64,000 nucleotides of DNA from Beaufortia kweichowensis (taxonomy: Eukaryota; Chordata; Actinopteri; Cypriniformes; Gastromyzontidae): the NCBI GenBank assembly GCA_019155185.1, contig CM032814.1, positions 1,724,647 through 1,788,646 on the forward strand, given 5' to 3'. The notes below the pieces were generated by a model that was not told where the DNA came from, searched no databases, and saw only the letters and a list, made by a program, of their open reading frames with translations. A program made the position numbers and the translations under genes. Shown here in pieces: positions 36,199 to 50,700 of this stretch (within the stretch, counting starts at the first letter, position 1; each line of letters opens with the position of its first letter).

Positions 36199-38899
36199 TT
36201 CAGCAAAAAGGCGTACAGCACCGTACAGTAACCGCAGTACAATAAGATGATAATAATTCCGGTTTTGTACAGGTGACCATTTCCTTGAATTCACCCATTT
36301 TTTCACTCATATGACATTTTATGATATAGTTGATTTGAATGATGGCTATTATGATGATTATCTGCTCCAGTGTGTGGGCTAAGAAGCTTTCCCGTACCAA
36401 AGCCACTTCACTTTCAATGAGATAATTGTATTAAAAGCAGCCTCATACATCACACAGTGCAGAACTTTCTGATCATGTCTGGAGACAGCTGCATTCACTT
36501 CTGGTAAGAGTTACCCTATATTTCCTTTCCAGGAATCCATCATTAAAACGTCAAACATTGTTTATTCAAAGTTCATTTGCTTTGTTTGGACAGTGATCAT
36601 CCTCATCACCATTGTTTAAACTAAACTTGTATTTATGTCAATCAGAGCATTGAAACTAACAGTGTTTTGATAGCTGATACACATTATAACAGTAGGCTAA
36701 ACTAAACAGGGACGTTTCTATTATTCTGTAAATGTGTGTGCAATTTACCATATGACTGCAGGAGATTTCACACATTAGACAACTGTTGGCGTACAGTAAG
36801 AGTTTTCAAATGAAGGTTTATAGCTTAGCTCAGGTAATTTGGTCTTTTGGATTTGAGTTTATTGACGTATAACTCCTAATTGCAAACTTAGAAACTGTCA
36901 AGTCTAAGCACATTATTTTTGCTCTTTATTTCACTTCACTGCTGTCTATAAGGTAAATCTATAGCGACTACAGAGATTTCATTGATGAAATGATATATGA
37001 CTTTTATTCTTATTGAGTAATTATACAATGTAACTCTATTTATATTATATTTATATTTTCTATTTCAGCTGTGTTGTGAACCTAATTCTGTTGTTTCTAT
37101 CATCGTAGTCTGATTGTCTGTATTTATTAACACAGCGTTGTTCACTAATCTTGCTATAGGCAGACATTGTATATACAGTATTAGTTTTTCTTTTTACAGC
37201 TGCTTTCTATTTGACATGAGTTTATATTTCTTTCCATCTACATTATGAGAAAATTCCATATCAGTAATTTTGTGTGATTTCAGGACCTTGAAATGTTAAT
37301 AATTAGACTTGAGAATGATTGAAACGGTTAGAGGACAATGAAATGCTAATTGTAGTGTTGCTTTTTTCTGTTTTTCTCTTGAAATCTAAAGAACAGCAGG
37401 CCAGCCTCTCTTACAGCTGTACTCACTGCAATAAGCAATTACAGTCATCAGGTCAACTGTGCATTCTACAAACTTTTCCCCATGCAAATATAGCACCGTT
37501 ATAGTATATAGAACCTGTTAAGCACCTGTATAAATAAGAACCAAGAATAGATGACAACGTTTTCAATATTATTTACAAAGCATCTAGGGGTAAGACCTGA
37601 AGACGCTGCTTGAGAAAATGCCATTTTTGCAAATTTGCATTCTTGCAAAGAGTAAAACACAGAAGATGATATAAATATAACATAATTTTTTTATTTATTC
37701 CAAATTTGTTTCCTTTTCCATGGATCATTTGTGTCATTTCATACGACACGAGTGTACATTTTAACCATATCTCAATTATACTTGCAGTTGCACAAAATAA
37801 ATCTCTTAATTCTCAAGTAAACTAAACCAAAACACAAACTAATGATCATGTTTATTGTGACCTTGGTGAAAGGTGACACAGTTCCACTTGTGTTTCTCAT
37901 GAGCTGCCCCATTAATAAGCCACACAACTGAATGATTGGCTGTTAACAGCTGTTAGTGAGAAAATCAAACCAACACCACCAACTGAATACTAAACATCAA
38001 CACCAGTCCACGGTCAATCAGTCCAGCTGTGTATCTATACTGCACTGTACCAAATCTATAAACCAGCCTGAGTCTTTTCCTCATTTAATTAACGTGATTT
38101 ATCTGGAAGCACCGGGATGTGTGATGTTATCAGTGTCAATGATACCCTGCCAAAACGGGTTATAAAGATAACCTGAAATATGACTGGACTAAAGAATATA
38201 AATCTCTATATAATTGCTGCATATAAATCTGATTTGTTTGACATTTCATGCTTGCCATTTCCCTTACAGACACATGACAATAACGATACTAATGAGAAGA
38301 AAAGGCATGCAGAAAAATGCAGAATGCAAAATGCCTGTGATTGTAAGAGCTATTTCAATTAGATGTTTCTGATTACAAAAAAATGAGTGTCTGGTTGTAA
38401 AATGGAAAAAGTGACCTCTCATTTGTTGTGAACGGTAGACACATCTGTCTCTTCATATTCGTCTCATAATTTTTTATTTCTTTCCACAATCAGTGCATCA
38501 CAGCTGGAGGTTTGGTATATTTACACAGGCGTCATGAATGTTTCCACACACACTTAAATCTCGACTGTAGTGAGGCAGGTGTCGATCCAAATGGCTTCGC
38601 CTCGAGGTGACAAGGATGTCAAATTAGTCAAATCCCTCACCACTGACGGGCCAGCCAAGGGTAATTTACTCATCAAAGTCCTTTTTTTATTGCAAATTAT
38701 GATTTTATACAGTTTTTAAATTCACTCAATTCATACTTTACTCAATATCAAAATTTTAAAAATATATTCTTTGGCCTGTTTCTCATCTCTGCTTGCTTAG
38801 AAAAGTAATATCACTGCTCTCATCAACAAGCCAAGGTATCATTTCAAGTTGCATTTAAATAATAATGTTTAAAATGTTATGTTTAATCTAATGGTTGGG

Positions 38900-39050
38900 T
38901 TTAATTTAACACAGTGGTTGGGTTTGCTCATATTTTCTTGGTTAATATATCCAACGTTTGGGTTTGTTCATAGTTTGTGTGTTAATTTATCACAGTGGTT
39001 GAAGTTTGCTTATATTTTCTAGGTTAATTTTACCCATTGTTTGGTTTTGA
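38900..39050. repeat. Minisatellite, about 40-bp period, 3-4 units
   Basis: Diverged units each containing a GTGGTTGGGTTTGCTCATAT-like stretch followed by a TTGGTTAAT-like stretch, starting near 38,910, 38,950 and 38,990 with a partial fourth. Confidence 0.6.
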
Positions 39051-42000
39051 CAGTAGACAGTAGTAACCCAAAACAACCCAGCAACCATACAGCTTTGCAA
39101 AACAATTTCTTCAAGCACTATCAAATGCATAAAAAAGTCATTCTCAATCACCTGCGAAAACAGTCTCATCAATTTTTTGCTTAGAAAAGTATAGAGACTG
39201 TAGAGATCTCTGTGCTTTAAATAAGAGCCCAGTACAGGTAATCTGTCTGTCTGGTTCTTTGTCTACATCGGTGGACAGATCTGGGAGAGGACGCCGTCCA
39301 AGTAGGTTATGGGCTCAATGCCCACACTAATCATGGGGTCATTACGGACTCGGCTGTGTCTCCGCCCGGGGGATGGCCTGCACCATTTGTAACCCAACAG
39401 AGCAGGAAATGAGGCACTTTAGCTGTGGTAACTCAACCCTGGGAGATCCAGTTGAGGGAGCACCACTTAAGGAAGCCGATCAAATCGGCCCCTTTTTAAA
39501 AACGAAGGCCGTCAAAGGCCAGAGACGTCCAAAGGGGGAAGGAGAGGTGTCAGTGTGATGCATAACAAGGGAGGTCCTCATGGGCCGGGACGTGGACGAC
39601 TTCATACACCATGTTATTGATTGTCTATAGTCCTCCCATCAGCCGTAATTGATGGTCCTCTTTTAGGAAGTTGAAATATCAGCGCTGGCTTCTCCTCACT
39701 GATTCGAATTATGTCATCTTCCTGGGCTAGACATAAAAGAGAAAGAAAGTTCTAAAGAGAGTCAGAAAGAAAGTAAAGGAAAAATAAATATCTTTAGATG
39801 AATTTGGCAACTGAGCAGCGTGGCATCTGGCATCTCCTCCGGCGTGAAAACCGAACCACGGGGAAGGAAGGGACTTAATGGATGCCACAAGAGCTTCATA
39901 ATAACCTGGAGAAACAGAGAGGAAGCCATGAATATTTCAGCTTTTCAGGTATAACGCAGCATCTCTGCAAGCCTCGCAGATAAACACAAGGATAGAGTTT
40001 GGACAGCAGCCACCGGTGAACTGTGAAAGACTGCTGAAGTTGATTGACACAGTATAAGACACCTGTCTGAGCTTTGTCCAATAATTGCATGATATAATGG
40101 GAGTTGAATGCCGTAACTTACTGGACATCCAGTCAAGCAAAGAGAGGATGGAGGTTTAGGAACAAAAGTCTATACTGATTGATGTGGGGAAGGGTTGAGT
40201 GGATTAATGGCTCTCATTAATAAAATGGCATATGACAAATCTATGAATCGTCCCAGTAAAGAACCCACTTCTAATCATGAATCCTGTTGGCAGTATAGAC
40301 TCTACTTTATTGGATAGTTTAATATTCTTCTGAAATTATCCTCACTTTTAAGGAGTTTGAAAGTTATTTCGGGATGTCTTTTTATCAGTATCAATGATTT
40401 ATGTTTAATGTAGTGGCATTGCATTTAAAAATGTATTGCAAATACATAATCAGCAGTTTAAAAGGCTTAAAACAAAGGGCCTTTATTAAGTGATTTGAGT
40501 GAATGAAATATTTTTGCCTGTGAGTTTTAAAAACTAGATTTTTACATTTCATTTGAAAGAAAATGAGAGCGGTGCTTGCCCATTCAAATGACTAGAACAT
40601 AATAGAACACATTCTATGGTATTTCTATAGTTTAATAATATATTTAATATTAACATAATATATAAATATATAATATAATGCAAATAATTTAATTGTTTTT
40701 ATTAGTCTCATTCAAATCAAATATTACAACTATACGTTTTTGGCTGTTTAACCCTTTCTGCAACATAATTGCGTTGTCATAGCCAGAAGTATAGTCACAA
40801 GATAAATGGCATGAAATCTTTGTATCAGTGCTTACTTGTACGTAGCAGCAATCCCAGAACCATCTGTTCTCCTGTTAGACTCATTATAAGTTAAGCCAGA
40901 ACACAGATGAAACCCACAGGAACTCCTCTCATCTACTGTATGCCTGTACTGTAGGAGGAAACACTATCACACTATGACCTGCTGCACCTCTTACAATAGG
41001 GCTGTCCAAACATTTGCCTGTTTTTCAATTTGTCATCAGCACGTGATATTGAGTGACTCCATTCACAGGTCACGTCAACCAACAAAACCATCAGGGTAGC
41101 ATTAAAGATATGGTCAGAAGCCAAGCATGGTGCCATACTGTCCAATATTGTGTTACTGTTTTGTTAATGAATAATACATAATACAGAGAGATAATCCGAC
41201 TGTAGGTAGTAAGTCACGCAGTCTCTTTCCTCTACAGCAGGAGGATTTGACTGATTGATACCTGAGCATGTAAAGGAATTGGCGAATTGTAAGTTGACGT
41301 TCATTTTCCTGTGTGATGTTGCCTTCTGTTTGAAACGTTAGACCTTATGTCAGGTGTTTCTTGTAGAGATAAGGACCTATTTGCAGAGAAAAAAAACGTA
41401 GTGTGTTTTCTCTAAAGATGACCTTTAAGAATATTAGTGCTTACTGTGAAAACGGGTTTGAGATATTTGAAAGATGGAATGTGTTTTAAATGTATTTCTT
41501 CAGTGGCAGTAGTTCAGTAAGGGCTGGGTAAGATAACCAAATTTGACGATTTGCTTACTTTAAGGTGTGGTTTGAGATGTGTGTGTCTTTGTGGTTTGAT
41601 AGTGTATGTGCACAACATGTAGCCACAATGAAAAAATCATAGGGATGTAGGGTTTTAATTTGCATCTAATGTGTCAAGTCAAGTGTCAGGTTAGTAAATT
41701 ACATTTTTGGATGATTGGATGTGTATTTTGTAATGACTGGGTATTTTTGATGGTTTATAGAAATGAAGGCCATTGTGAGGTGTTTAAACCAGCAAAAAAT
41801 ATTTCTTGTTGATTGTTAAAACATTGATTGTTGATTAACATTCTTAAATTGTTGTAAAGTTATGTTTCCCATACTGTACATGAATGTTCTGTCTTTAACA
41901 TCTGCAATGAAAGTTAAAGGAGACTGAAGCCGTCTGTCACTGACATTGCAAATAACCTCACCTCACGTGTTTGACACGACATCCAGTCATATGTTGAACA

Positions 42001-42621
42001 TCGTGAAGGTGACCAAATGATGTGATGTTTCTTTTTAGGGGAACTATCCCTTTAAATTGACCATGTTTTAAGAATCATATGTTGTCATTGTAATGCCTTT
42101 CATCTTCTTGTCCATCTTCTGTATCCTTGTCCCCAAGCAGAACAAGCTGAAACCCCAGCCTGCTTACAGCTTAGTAAATTAGCTCAGGTCTCCTTTCTTT
42201 CCCCGGCGGTCTTGGCTCCTGTTTCCATGCTCCTCAAGTTGCTTGCACTTTTGTTCTTTTAAAGGTGACATAAGGAGACAAGCTTCACCATAATGTAAAC
42301 GTGTAGCTTGAAATGTCTCGAAGCGCTGAGCACGTTGATGAAGTTGCTTTCTGGATGTAAAGCAGGCAGAGATGACATCTGCCCAAAACAGGTAATGTGT
42401 CTATACTATAATGTTGCAATTGTGGTATAATGTTCAGTTGATAGAACTGAATCTATTCTTAAGTAGCAGTAATGGCAACAATAATGTAACACACATGTCT
42501 TTAGCTTGTGGTTATAGCTTTATAGCGTTCTTTTGATTGATTTTCTTCACACAACACTCTGTAATAAATGAGAGGTGCTTTTCTGTGCAAAATCCAGGTC
42601 TGGGAGGTTGATACAGCATAG

Positions 42622-42911
42622 TTAAAGGGACAGTACATCCTAAAATAAAAATTCTTAAAAATCATTTATTCACCCTCATCGTATTTTAAACCTGTATGAC
42701 CTTCTTTCATCTGAACACAAGAGAAGTTATTTTGAAGAATGTTGGTGATCAAACAACATTAAGGCCCATTGACTTTGAACATAAAACAACCAAGACATTT
42801 CTCAAAATATCTTCTTTTTGTTCCACAGAGAAAAAAGTGACATCCTGTACAGGTTTTAAGGCTAAGTAAATGATGACAGAATCTGACATTTTTGGTGAAC
42901 TATCCCTTTAA
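42622..42911. mobile_element. 290-bp MITE with TTAAAGGGA ends
   Basis: Opens TTAAAGGGACAGTACATCCT and closes with TTGGTGAACTATCCCTTTAA. Between them are the TTATTCACCCTCATCGTA and AAACCTGTATGACCTTCTTT segments of a very common fish non-autonomous DNA element. A fragment of the same right end (AACTATCCCTTTAAA) also occurs at about 42,042-42,056. Confidence 0.7.
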
Positions 42912-44719
42912 GTGGATGTCAAAGTGTTCTGATTGGTCACTTACCGAGACTCAGAAAGGTAATAACACACGTTTCCTTCAAAAATCAGCTTGACTCGAGA
43001 TATCATTCATGTCAATATCTCTACCACAATATGGGGTGGTATAACAAAGCCTAAAGGGTAAATACATACTCTCATATAGCTCATAAGTAGCACAGGTGGG
43101 GGTCTTGCCGTTTGTGAAGTATGTGGGCTAGTTGGATCTTCAGTTTCTGCATGTCACAGAGCTTTCTAATGTATAGAAGCCTAATTCATTATTAAACACG
43201 TTGGGAGGTTTTTCAGGTGCTATACAAATGTTCAGTTACATGCTGTGTTAGATGGTTTGATTTATTCACACCGACATGCCATTCATAAGCCTAATTTAAT
43301 AAATACGTGTCAACTAAATACGTGTTAGTAGACTGTTAGGTTACGGTTAGGGTTGGGAGAATAATCTATTATCTTTTGTTAGACAACACATGTTGAGGGA
43401 AAACAAAAAAATAACCCTGGCTTGGCCAGTTTTTATCAGCATTTTAATATAATTTCAGTAGAAATGTCTGGGTTATAAAGCAGTGTCTACCACAGGATAA
43501 AGATTTCCACCCTAATCCACTCTGTCCAGTTACTGTTTACGGGTTGAAGAGGTAGTCCCCAGCATCATATTCTTAGTTATCTTAACTAACTTTGGCACCA
43601 GTATCAATGAGCATCTAAATAAGGAAAGGCTCAGGGCATAGTCTCGACTAATTCTCTTTAATCCCGACATATCTGCAGCTGCTTAGCATTGTTTCTGGTG
43701 CCAGGCATGGCTTGCTGAGATCAGCTTTAGCTGCTCGACGTGTTCCCACACCATGACACCACCACAAAATGCTCAATGTGGACTTGTACAACTGTTTAGC
43801 CATTTAAGAAAATAATACAGGTGAAATGTTGGACTAGTTAGTTTTTAAAGGGTTTGTACACAGAGACAGAAAAAAGAGGCGCTTGATCTTTCATCATGTA
43901 GCGTCACAGATGGTGAGTAGATCTGTTTGAGACAGTATAATAACTCATTACTAACAGTAGTTACATCGTCTGGATACTTAAACTTCATTCAATAAAACAG
44001 CTTAAATACTTTTTAAGTATTTATGATTCATTATTCGTATTTTATATTATTATAAACCTATGCTAAATATCATGCTTAAAATCGACCTTAACAAGTAAGC
44101 AACCGCTCTAGCAACCATGTAGTAACACACTACAGAACATTCAGAACACCTTTAGAAACTAGCATTGCAAGTTTTGTACTAAACATTAGTCAAAAACAGT
44201 AAAAAAAAAATTTTTCCTACAAAGTCAAGGGTTGCAGGTTTACTCTCTGGTAAACTATGTTTCTTCTTCCTCAGATCTTTCAACCTTTGATCACATATTT
44301 CTGTTTTTCTTTGGCATTGTGTGGGTCATATACAAACTCTGAGGTCTAAACCCTTCAAGACATGAAAGTCTTAAAAAAATATATATATATTTTTTAAATT
44401 GGATCTGTCCTTAATGACAGACAAAAGCCAATAAGCCTTTAGAGAATATCTGAAGGATGCTCTTTATAACAGACATGCAATTATACAGTATGTATTGCTG
44501 TATGTATTAAGTAACTTTAATGCTAAATACTCCAATACTAGTAACTTTAATCCAGATAAAAATAATTAACACGATAGTTTAATGTTGTAAAAACATTATC
44601 TGTACACACGTGTATTTTTTGATGATATATGCTATGACAGTTCTGGAAGTCGAAGGGAATAATAGAATGAGCACTAACAGTAAAGAACATCAAGAACATA
44701 TGCTGCTCTTATTTCTCAG

Positions 44720-44735
44720 GAGATCCCTTGGGAAG
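44720..44735 (+). other. myo3a: 5' UTR segment of the first myo3a coding exon
   Basis: A CTTATTTCTCAG acceptor ends at 44,719 and 16 untranslated bases precede the ATG. The presence of an acceptor implies at least one upstream non-coding exon, which I could not find. Confidence 0.5.
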
Positions 44736-47700
44736 ATGTTTCCTCGCTCTGGGAAATCCATCGTCTTTGACAGCTTTCCAGATCCGACTGACACATGGGA
44801 GATCATTGAGACAATTGGCAAAGGGACTTATGGGAAAGTTTATAAAGTGCTTAACAAGATCAATAGCAGCAAGGCTGCCGTCAAAATACTGGATCCAATT
44901 CATGTGAGTACACATCTCTCTTATAAATCAGTGTCAGTAAATCGAGTTTTAGCACAAGTTTTTACTATTTGACCAAATGTTGTGTTTTTAGGCCGCAATG
45001 GATCATGAGAGGATGTGTGATACAGAGATTTTATTATAGGAAAGGGAAATCACTGTAACACACTAAAGCCACTGAAGTACAATAAATAGTATAGAAATGA
45101 TTTGTTCCAGTAAAAATTGCAATAGGCTTCTGTCTAGTAAAATAGGTAGATATAATTATAATAATAATAGAATTAATCTAATGTTTAGACAAAGAAATCA
45201 TATGTCTGATACAAACAAACATAACTTTCATAACCAGCATCAAGGGTGCAATTCTGGGTCATGACATAAATAATATTATTTTGCAAACCCAAGGTCAGGT
45301 TTTCAGAGTTGATGTTGAGGGTTAGGTCAGGAGTGGCCCTGCAGCTTCACAAATCAGTTCACATTTGTGTGCACCTGTATGCATTTACCTGCCAGTCTGT
45401 TTATGCCTTTGATATCCCTGCAGACAATTACTGACCACTGAAAACACCCACTTACCACTGTCATATAAAGCAAAGCATAAAATCCATATCCTCTCTCTCT
45501 CTCTCTCTCTCTCTCATTATTTCTCCATGCACACACTCTTCTGTTCTCTTTCTTTTAGTGATTGGGCAAATATAAAGCCCCTCACAGCACATATCCAGAC
45601 TAATCACGATGAGATGGCTTTTTGGAAAATGTGCAATTTGTGTTCATTTACTACATCAGAGTTTTTCCAACTCGCCCTTTCAAGGTCCTGAAAGGATGTT
45701 TGGAAGACTTTCAATGGCCTTTGGCTGCCAGTATATTTAAAATGACTCATCTAGAACAAATAAATTCAGACTTAATTTAATAGACCGCAGCTGCTGTGGT
45801 CATTGTACCACAAATATTTATTTTCACTGCTTTCCAAACACAGGAAATGCTGTATTCATGCAAGTAATAAAAATATGGAGCAAGTCATCACAGAAAGATC
45901 TTAACAGATATGTACCATATTTATTCAAATTCTGCACTCAGAAGTTGCTGTTCTATCTGCAAGCAGCACATTTCCTATCAAGATCCTGGACAAATCAGAA
46001 GCCAATACATACTGTTTAAATCTGATATTATGTGTTATGTACTGCTGCTGTAAAGCTTTTTTTGGAATTGACATTTCATGGTCTTTGCAGTTTTACTGAC
46101 ATATTTTAGTGGTAACATGAGTCATTGATTTAATTTGTTGTTTATTAGATGATGAATCAATGTTTAAGTAACGATTTTGTCACTGCCATGTCAGTCCACA
46201 TACATAGTGACTGTGGCTTCAAAAGAACTGGACTATGGTGTACAAACCCTATAGACTATTTCTAAAAAAAATGTTACTGCTGTTTTGTCCTTTAATGTGC
46301 TTATTTATTTATTAATTTAGTTGGTTAGATTATTAATTAATTAGTTAGTTATTAAGACCAAGTTAAACATTATTCAAAATATTCTGTGTGGAACCGAGCA
46401 GCATAGATTTTATATAAAATATCGTTGTGTTCCCAAAAACAAAAATATACAGATTTGAGCAACTAACATTAACAAATATCAGATCACTAAATAAATGTTG
46501 TAAACATGTAGTGTTAGCCAATGCTTATGGTAAAATGTTACAGTGATTTCTCTGTTAACTTTTCCTTTAGGAAAAATTCAAACCTTTTTAATAAATATAG
46601 AGAAATATTGTATACTTAATATCATGCACCATAGACTACTGTAAATAATGTAATTTTTGTGTTTTTTTTTCAGGATATTGATGAGGAGATTGAAGCTGAG
46701 TACAACATCCTCAAAGCTCTCTCCGATCATCCCAATGTCGTCAAATTCTTTGGGATGTTCTTCAAGAAGGACATCAAGAATGGTGACCAGCTATGGCTTG
46801 TACTGGAGGTATCGCACTTTATGTTCTGTAGCTGTGGGTGACATTTATAAAAGCATTGTGACATTTTTAGATACACTCTTTTTAAATCTTTACTTAGGCA
46901 GTTAATACCGTATATAAAAAGCGGGATTACATGCACATGCTAATGCAATGCATTCATAAATCAGGGTTTTTGTACAGTGCCATCCACTTAGAATCATTTA
47001 CATTTATGTATTTGGCAGCCGTGTGTTCCTAGATAATTGAATCCACAAACTTGATGGTATAAGTATTAAGCTTTACTCTAGAGAAACACTATACAGTATA
47101 CATGAAATATATGTTTCTTCATGCAGTTGTGTTTCACTGCCAGATATACAGCTTTGCGCTATGCAAATGGGATAAGATGGGTATTACATAAGAGACTTAC
47201 AGATACAGGTGGGAGGAGACAACTGCTTGCGTCTCATTTGCTAAAGCTTCGTCCTGTTGAAACCAGAATGCCAATCTGTATTCAGTCTTCTTATGCTGTC
47301 CTGAGCATCAGTGTTCAGTACACCTGCACATATTCATTGAACAGTAGGGGTCACTTTTATACAGTATTATGTTTTGATGAGTAGTGCATGTTAGTTGAGT
47401 CTCTAAGAGGTAATTATAGTGAAGAAAGCCCATACTGTACATAGTGTTACATTCATGACGCAGTTACAGTTGTAATTATAGTGTGCCAGTACGGGAATGT
47501 ATGTTCTACACCTACTTAATCTGTATTATCTATATGCTCTTGTTTATTATATATAACTATCCTTACTGATTCACTTCTGCGTTTAGACAAGAGTATATAG
47601 TAATGACACATCAAGTGAGCAACTGAATGGCTCTTTGAATACTTTATAAAAGTGTTAGAAACTAAAATATTACTGCCTTTATTATTGATTTACATATTAC

Positions 47701-50700
47701 AAGTATGTAACATTAATAAAAATTTAGAGTTTCCTTTTTATTTTTGCACTAAATAGTTCAAGAGACTATTTGAATTAGCAGGTAAGTGATTAGTTTTATC
47801 TTGAATTATTCAAGGTTTGCCCTTTTTGCAGAAATTGAGTATACACATAAAATTGCACTGAAATAAAAAAAAATGTAATTATAAGATATATTTTCAAACA
47901 GTCTTAAGTAAAAAAAAAATCTGAGGTAATTTGAGGTATTTTTTATAAATTACAGTAACATTAAATAAATGTTATGAAAATTTGTCAAATATTTCATCTT
48001 GAGTCTTTGACCTTTCCATCAATATATAGTTTGTCATGATTAGATTAAAATTCAACTATGAAATTAAATAGGGAAATAACATAGGTGTTCCTCCTGAGGA
48101 ACAGTGACAGTTAACAGGTTTAATATTCCTATTCCTATTGCAGACACACATTACAGATGTTATGTTAACAGAAGCAGTGAAGCTTAACCTGCGCTGAGCA
48201 GTTTTTTAAGATCTACTGCTGTTCTGGGAGGTTTAACAATGTGTTCTGAACATCTCCAATATTTATCATCACGCTCCAATGATCACTGTGCAAATAGACA
48301 TTCCTGAAAATGTTTTCTTTGTTGACTTTAGAGAAAATTTCTTCAGGAAAAAAAATCTCCTGATCAAATGTCAGTTCTTTCATTTAGTCTTTTAGTGTAT
48401 TTCGTCGGCACAGTGTCAATAATGTTACCTTGGGGATCTCGAGCGGGACTTTTCTGCTTTGCTGCAGTTGAATTCCTGGACTGTGTTCAGTGTATTAGAC
48501 CTGTCTGGAGAGATTAAATCATTTTCATTAGGTGCGATACATTACCTCAGTTTTGGGCAGTAAGTCTGTACTAGTAACAAGAGGACAACAGACATAATAT
48601 AGTCATAACAAGTTGCTTTGATAATGTCACACTTGTCATAAATAAGATAACTGGATATAATGAATGGTACTAAAACAGTAAATGATAATAGTTTTATAGT
48701 GATAATAGTGATAATTTTATTTTAATGCTGTGATGTTCAGACAGATTCTACTGTTTACTATAAGTCCACAAATTCTTAGTGCTTTTGAGAGCTGTACATA
48801 ACATCAAACCATGTTTGCACAGTATTCGTTTTTTGCATGTTCATTTGAAATGTAAATGTATTTTTTTTTTTAAATGTGCATGTATGGTTTCTGAATCCGT
48901 CTGAAACCTTATTCTGCTGTTTTGAACATGCTTGCCACGAATTTTGAAAACAATTTCCCCAGTGTTCCTCCCACAAGATTAACGAACAATCTTTTTTCTT
49001 GCTCTTTTTTCCCTAAAGAGCTTTGCATTTCTGTATGCAAACTCCTGCATGCAAAATCCACACTCAGCAATCCAAATATGGAAGCTAATCCTCAGTAGTC
49101 TGAAATCACAGTCCAGCTTTTATGCTGTCAGCAGCGAGTTAGCAGCGAAGCAAATGGAGGGTTAAATTGCCATGGTTACGGTCGCTTCCCCTGAACTGTA
49201 ATTTTCCCTATTTCAGTAAGATCCAGCAAGACGACTCCTCCACTTTACGTGACCCCCTGATTACCGAGAGGACTCGTACAAATTGCGTCCTCCACTTTGC
49301 TGGCTGCTCATCAGTCCTACTGCTTGTTATGCTTCTCTTTTGTGTTGTGGCTTCTAATTATGGATATGAAGGGAACCGAAGTCTTTCATCTGCACTTGCT
49401 GCTTTCTCACCGACTCCGTTATATTAAAACTTCAAAGATATCGGAAATGATCTCTATTCAGTTTTGCGGAAGTTGGCTTGTAGGGTCCGGTTGATCGCTA
49501 ATGGCTGGGATAGGACTATGATGACAGGCCTTATTGTTGTACTTTAATATAAAACAGTTGCGCTATTATTCCAGGATTTCATTTATTTAATTTAGAGCAC
49601 ATGGCTTTGTGTGGATATATGTGGTTAGTTATGAGAAGTACATTGTGAGAGACTGCACTGAAGGCAATTTATTGAGTAGATTGTTATGCAGTGCAGACGA
49701 TGCCTCTCTATTTGAATAATATCTAATATAATAGTTTATACAACATCTGAAGATTTATTAAAGATGATTTTAGGTCAAAGTTATTGGGTCATTCTTATTG
49801 CGGCACAGTATTTTCATAATGTCATTGTCATGCTGTCTAATTTCACTCATTTACTTTAATCTATGCTTTGGGTTTTGGCCCTGTTTCCAGCATTAAATGA
49901 CCAGCTTGTTAGCTTTCCCTTTGAAACGAAGCCGATTCAGAGCATGCCTAGCTGGTGCCCATCATTAATTCACAATAAGGTTTAAAATGGCATTGTTTGT
50001 CTGGGCTTTTTCATTAAACTGTGACAGAAAGCAGACACCTAGCTCATTATTTCAGTGTAAATGATAAGGCTACCCGGACAAAAGAGCTGCTTTTTCGAGG
50101 AGAAAGGTGTGAGGGCAACACACACACAATCACAAAGACTGTTGCACTAACACAATACACTTTCCAATCAAATCAAATATTTAACATCAGGTTCAGCTCC
50201 ATGTATATTACTACAGCGGTATGTAACAAAACTTTACTCTTGACACCTACAAATCCAAGCATTGGAGCAGATTTTTTATAGTCTCCTGTAACTTTGATCC
50301 AGTAGGAGTTAAGGAAGGACGGCAGAATTATCCTGTAGCTGAATATGAGGAATTATGCTGATGGTTTGTCATGTGATGATGTTAATAACATGTCCTTTAT
50401 ATCTTGAGGATAATCCACCCCTAGGAAAATTAAGCATGGTTTTATCATAGTAACCATTGTTTTTGGGAGATTAGTTACTGCTTGCTTTACCATAGACTTA
50501 GACCTATTACACTACTCACAAAAAGTTAGGGATATTCGACTTTTGGGTGAAATTTATGGAAAATGTAAAAAGTTCATTCCACAGTGATATTATATCATGA
50601 AAGTAGGGCATTTAAGTAGAAGCATGCAATGGTAATTCATGATTACTCATGATACTTTCATGATATAACTTTTTACATTTTCCATAAATGTTGAATATCC

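Larger units (their letters stand above)
27735..44719. other. 17-kb intergenic region upstream of myo3a
   Basis: No gene is supported. Contents are scattered repeats (listed separately) and a few GC-richer, more complex blocks: 29,560-30,180, 32,880-33,400, 34,130-34,320 and 39,240-39,660. These could be regulatory or non-coding exons; nothing direct shows it. The myo3a promoter and any untranslated first exon should lie in here, but I could not locate them. Confidence 0.5.

Noticed and set aside
39373..39558. 61-aa frame in the GC-rich block
   Set aside because: No recognisable family and no supporting signals; kept only as an unexplained stretch in the findings.
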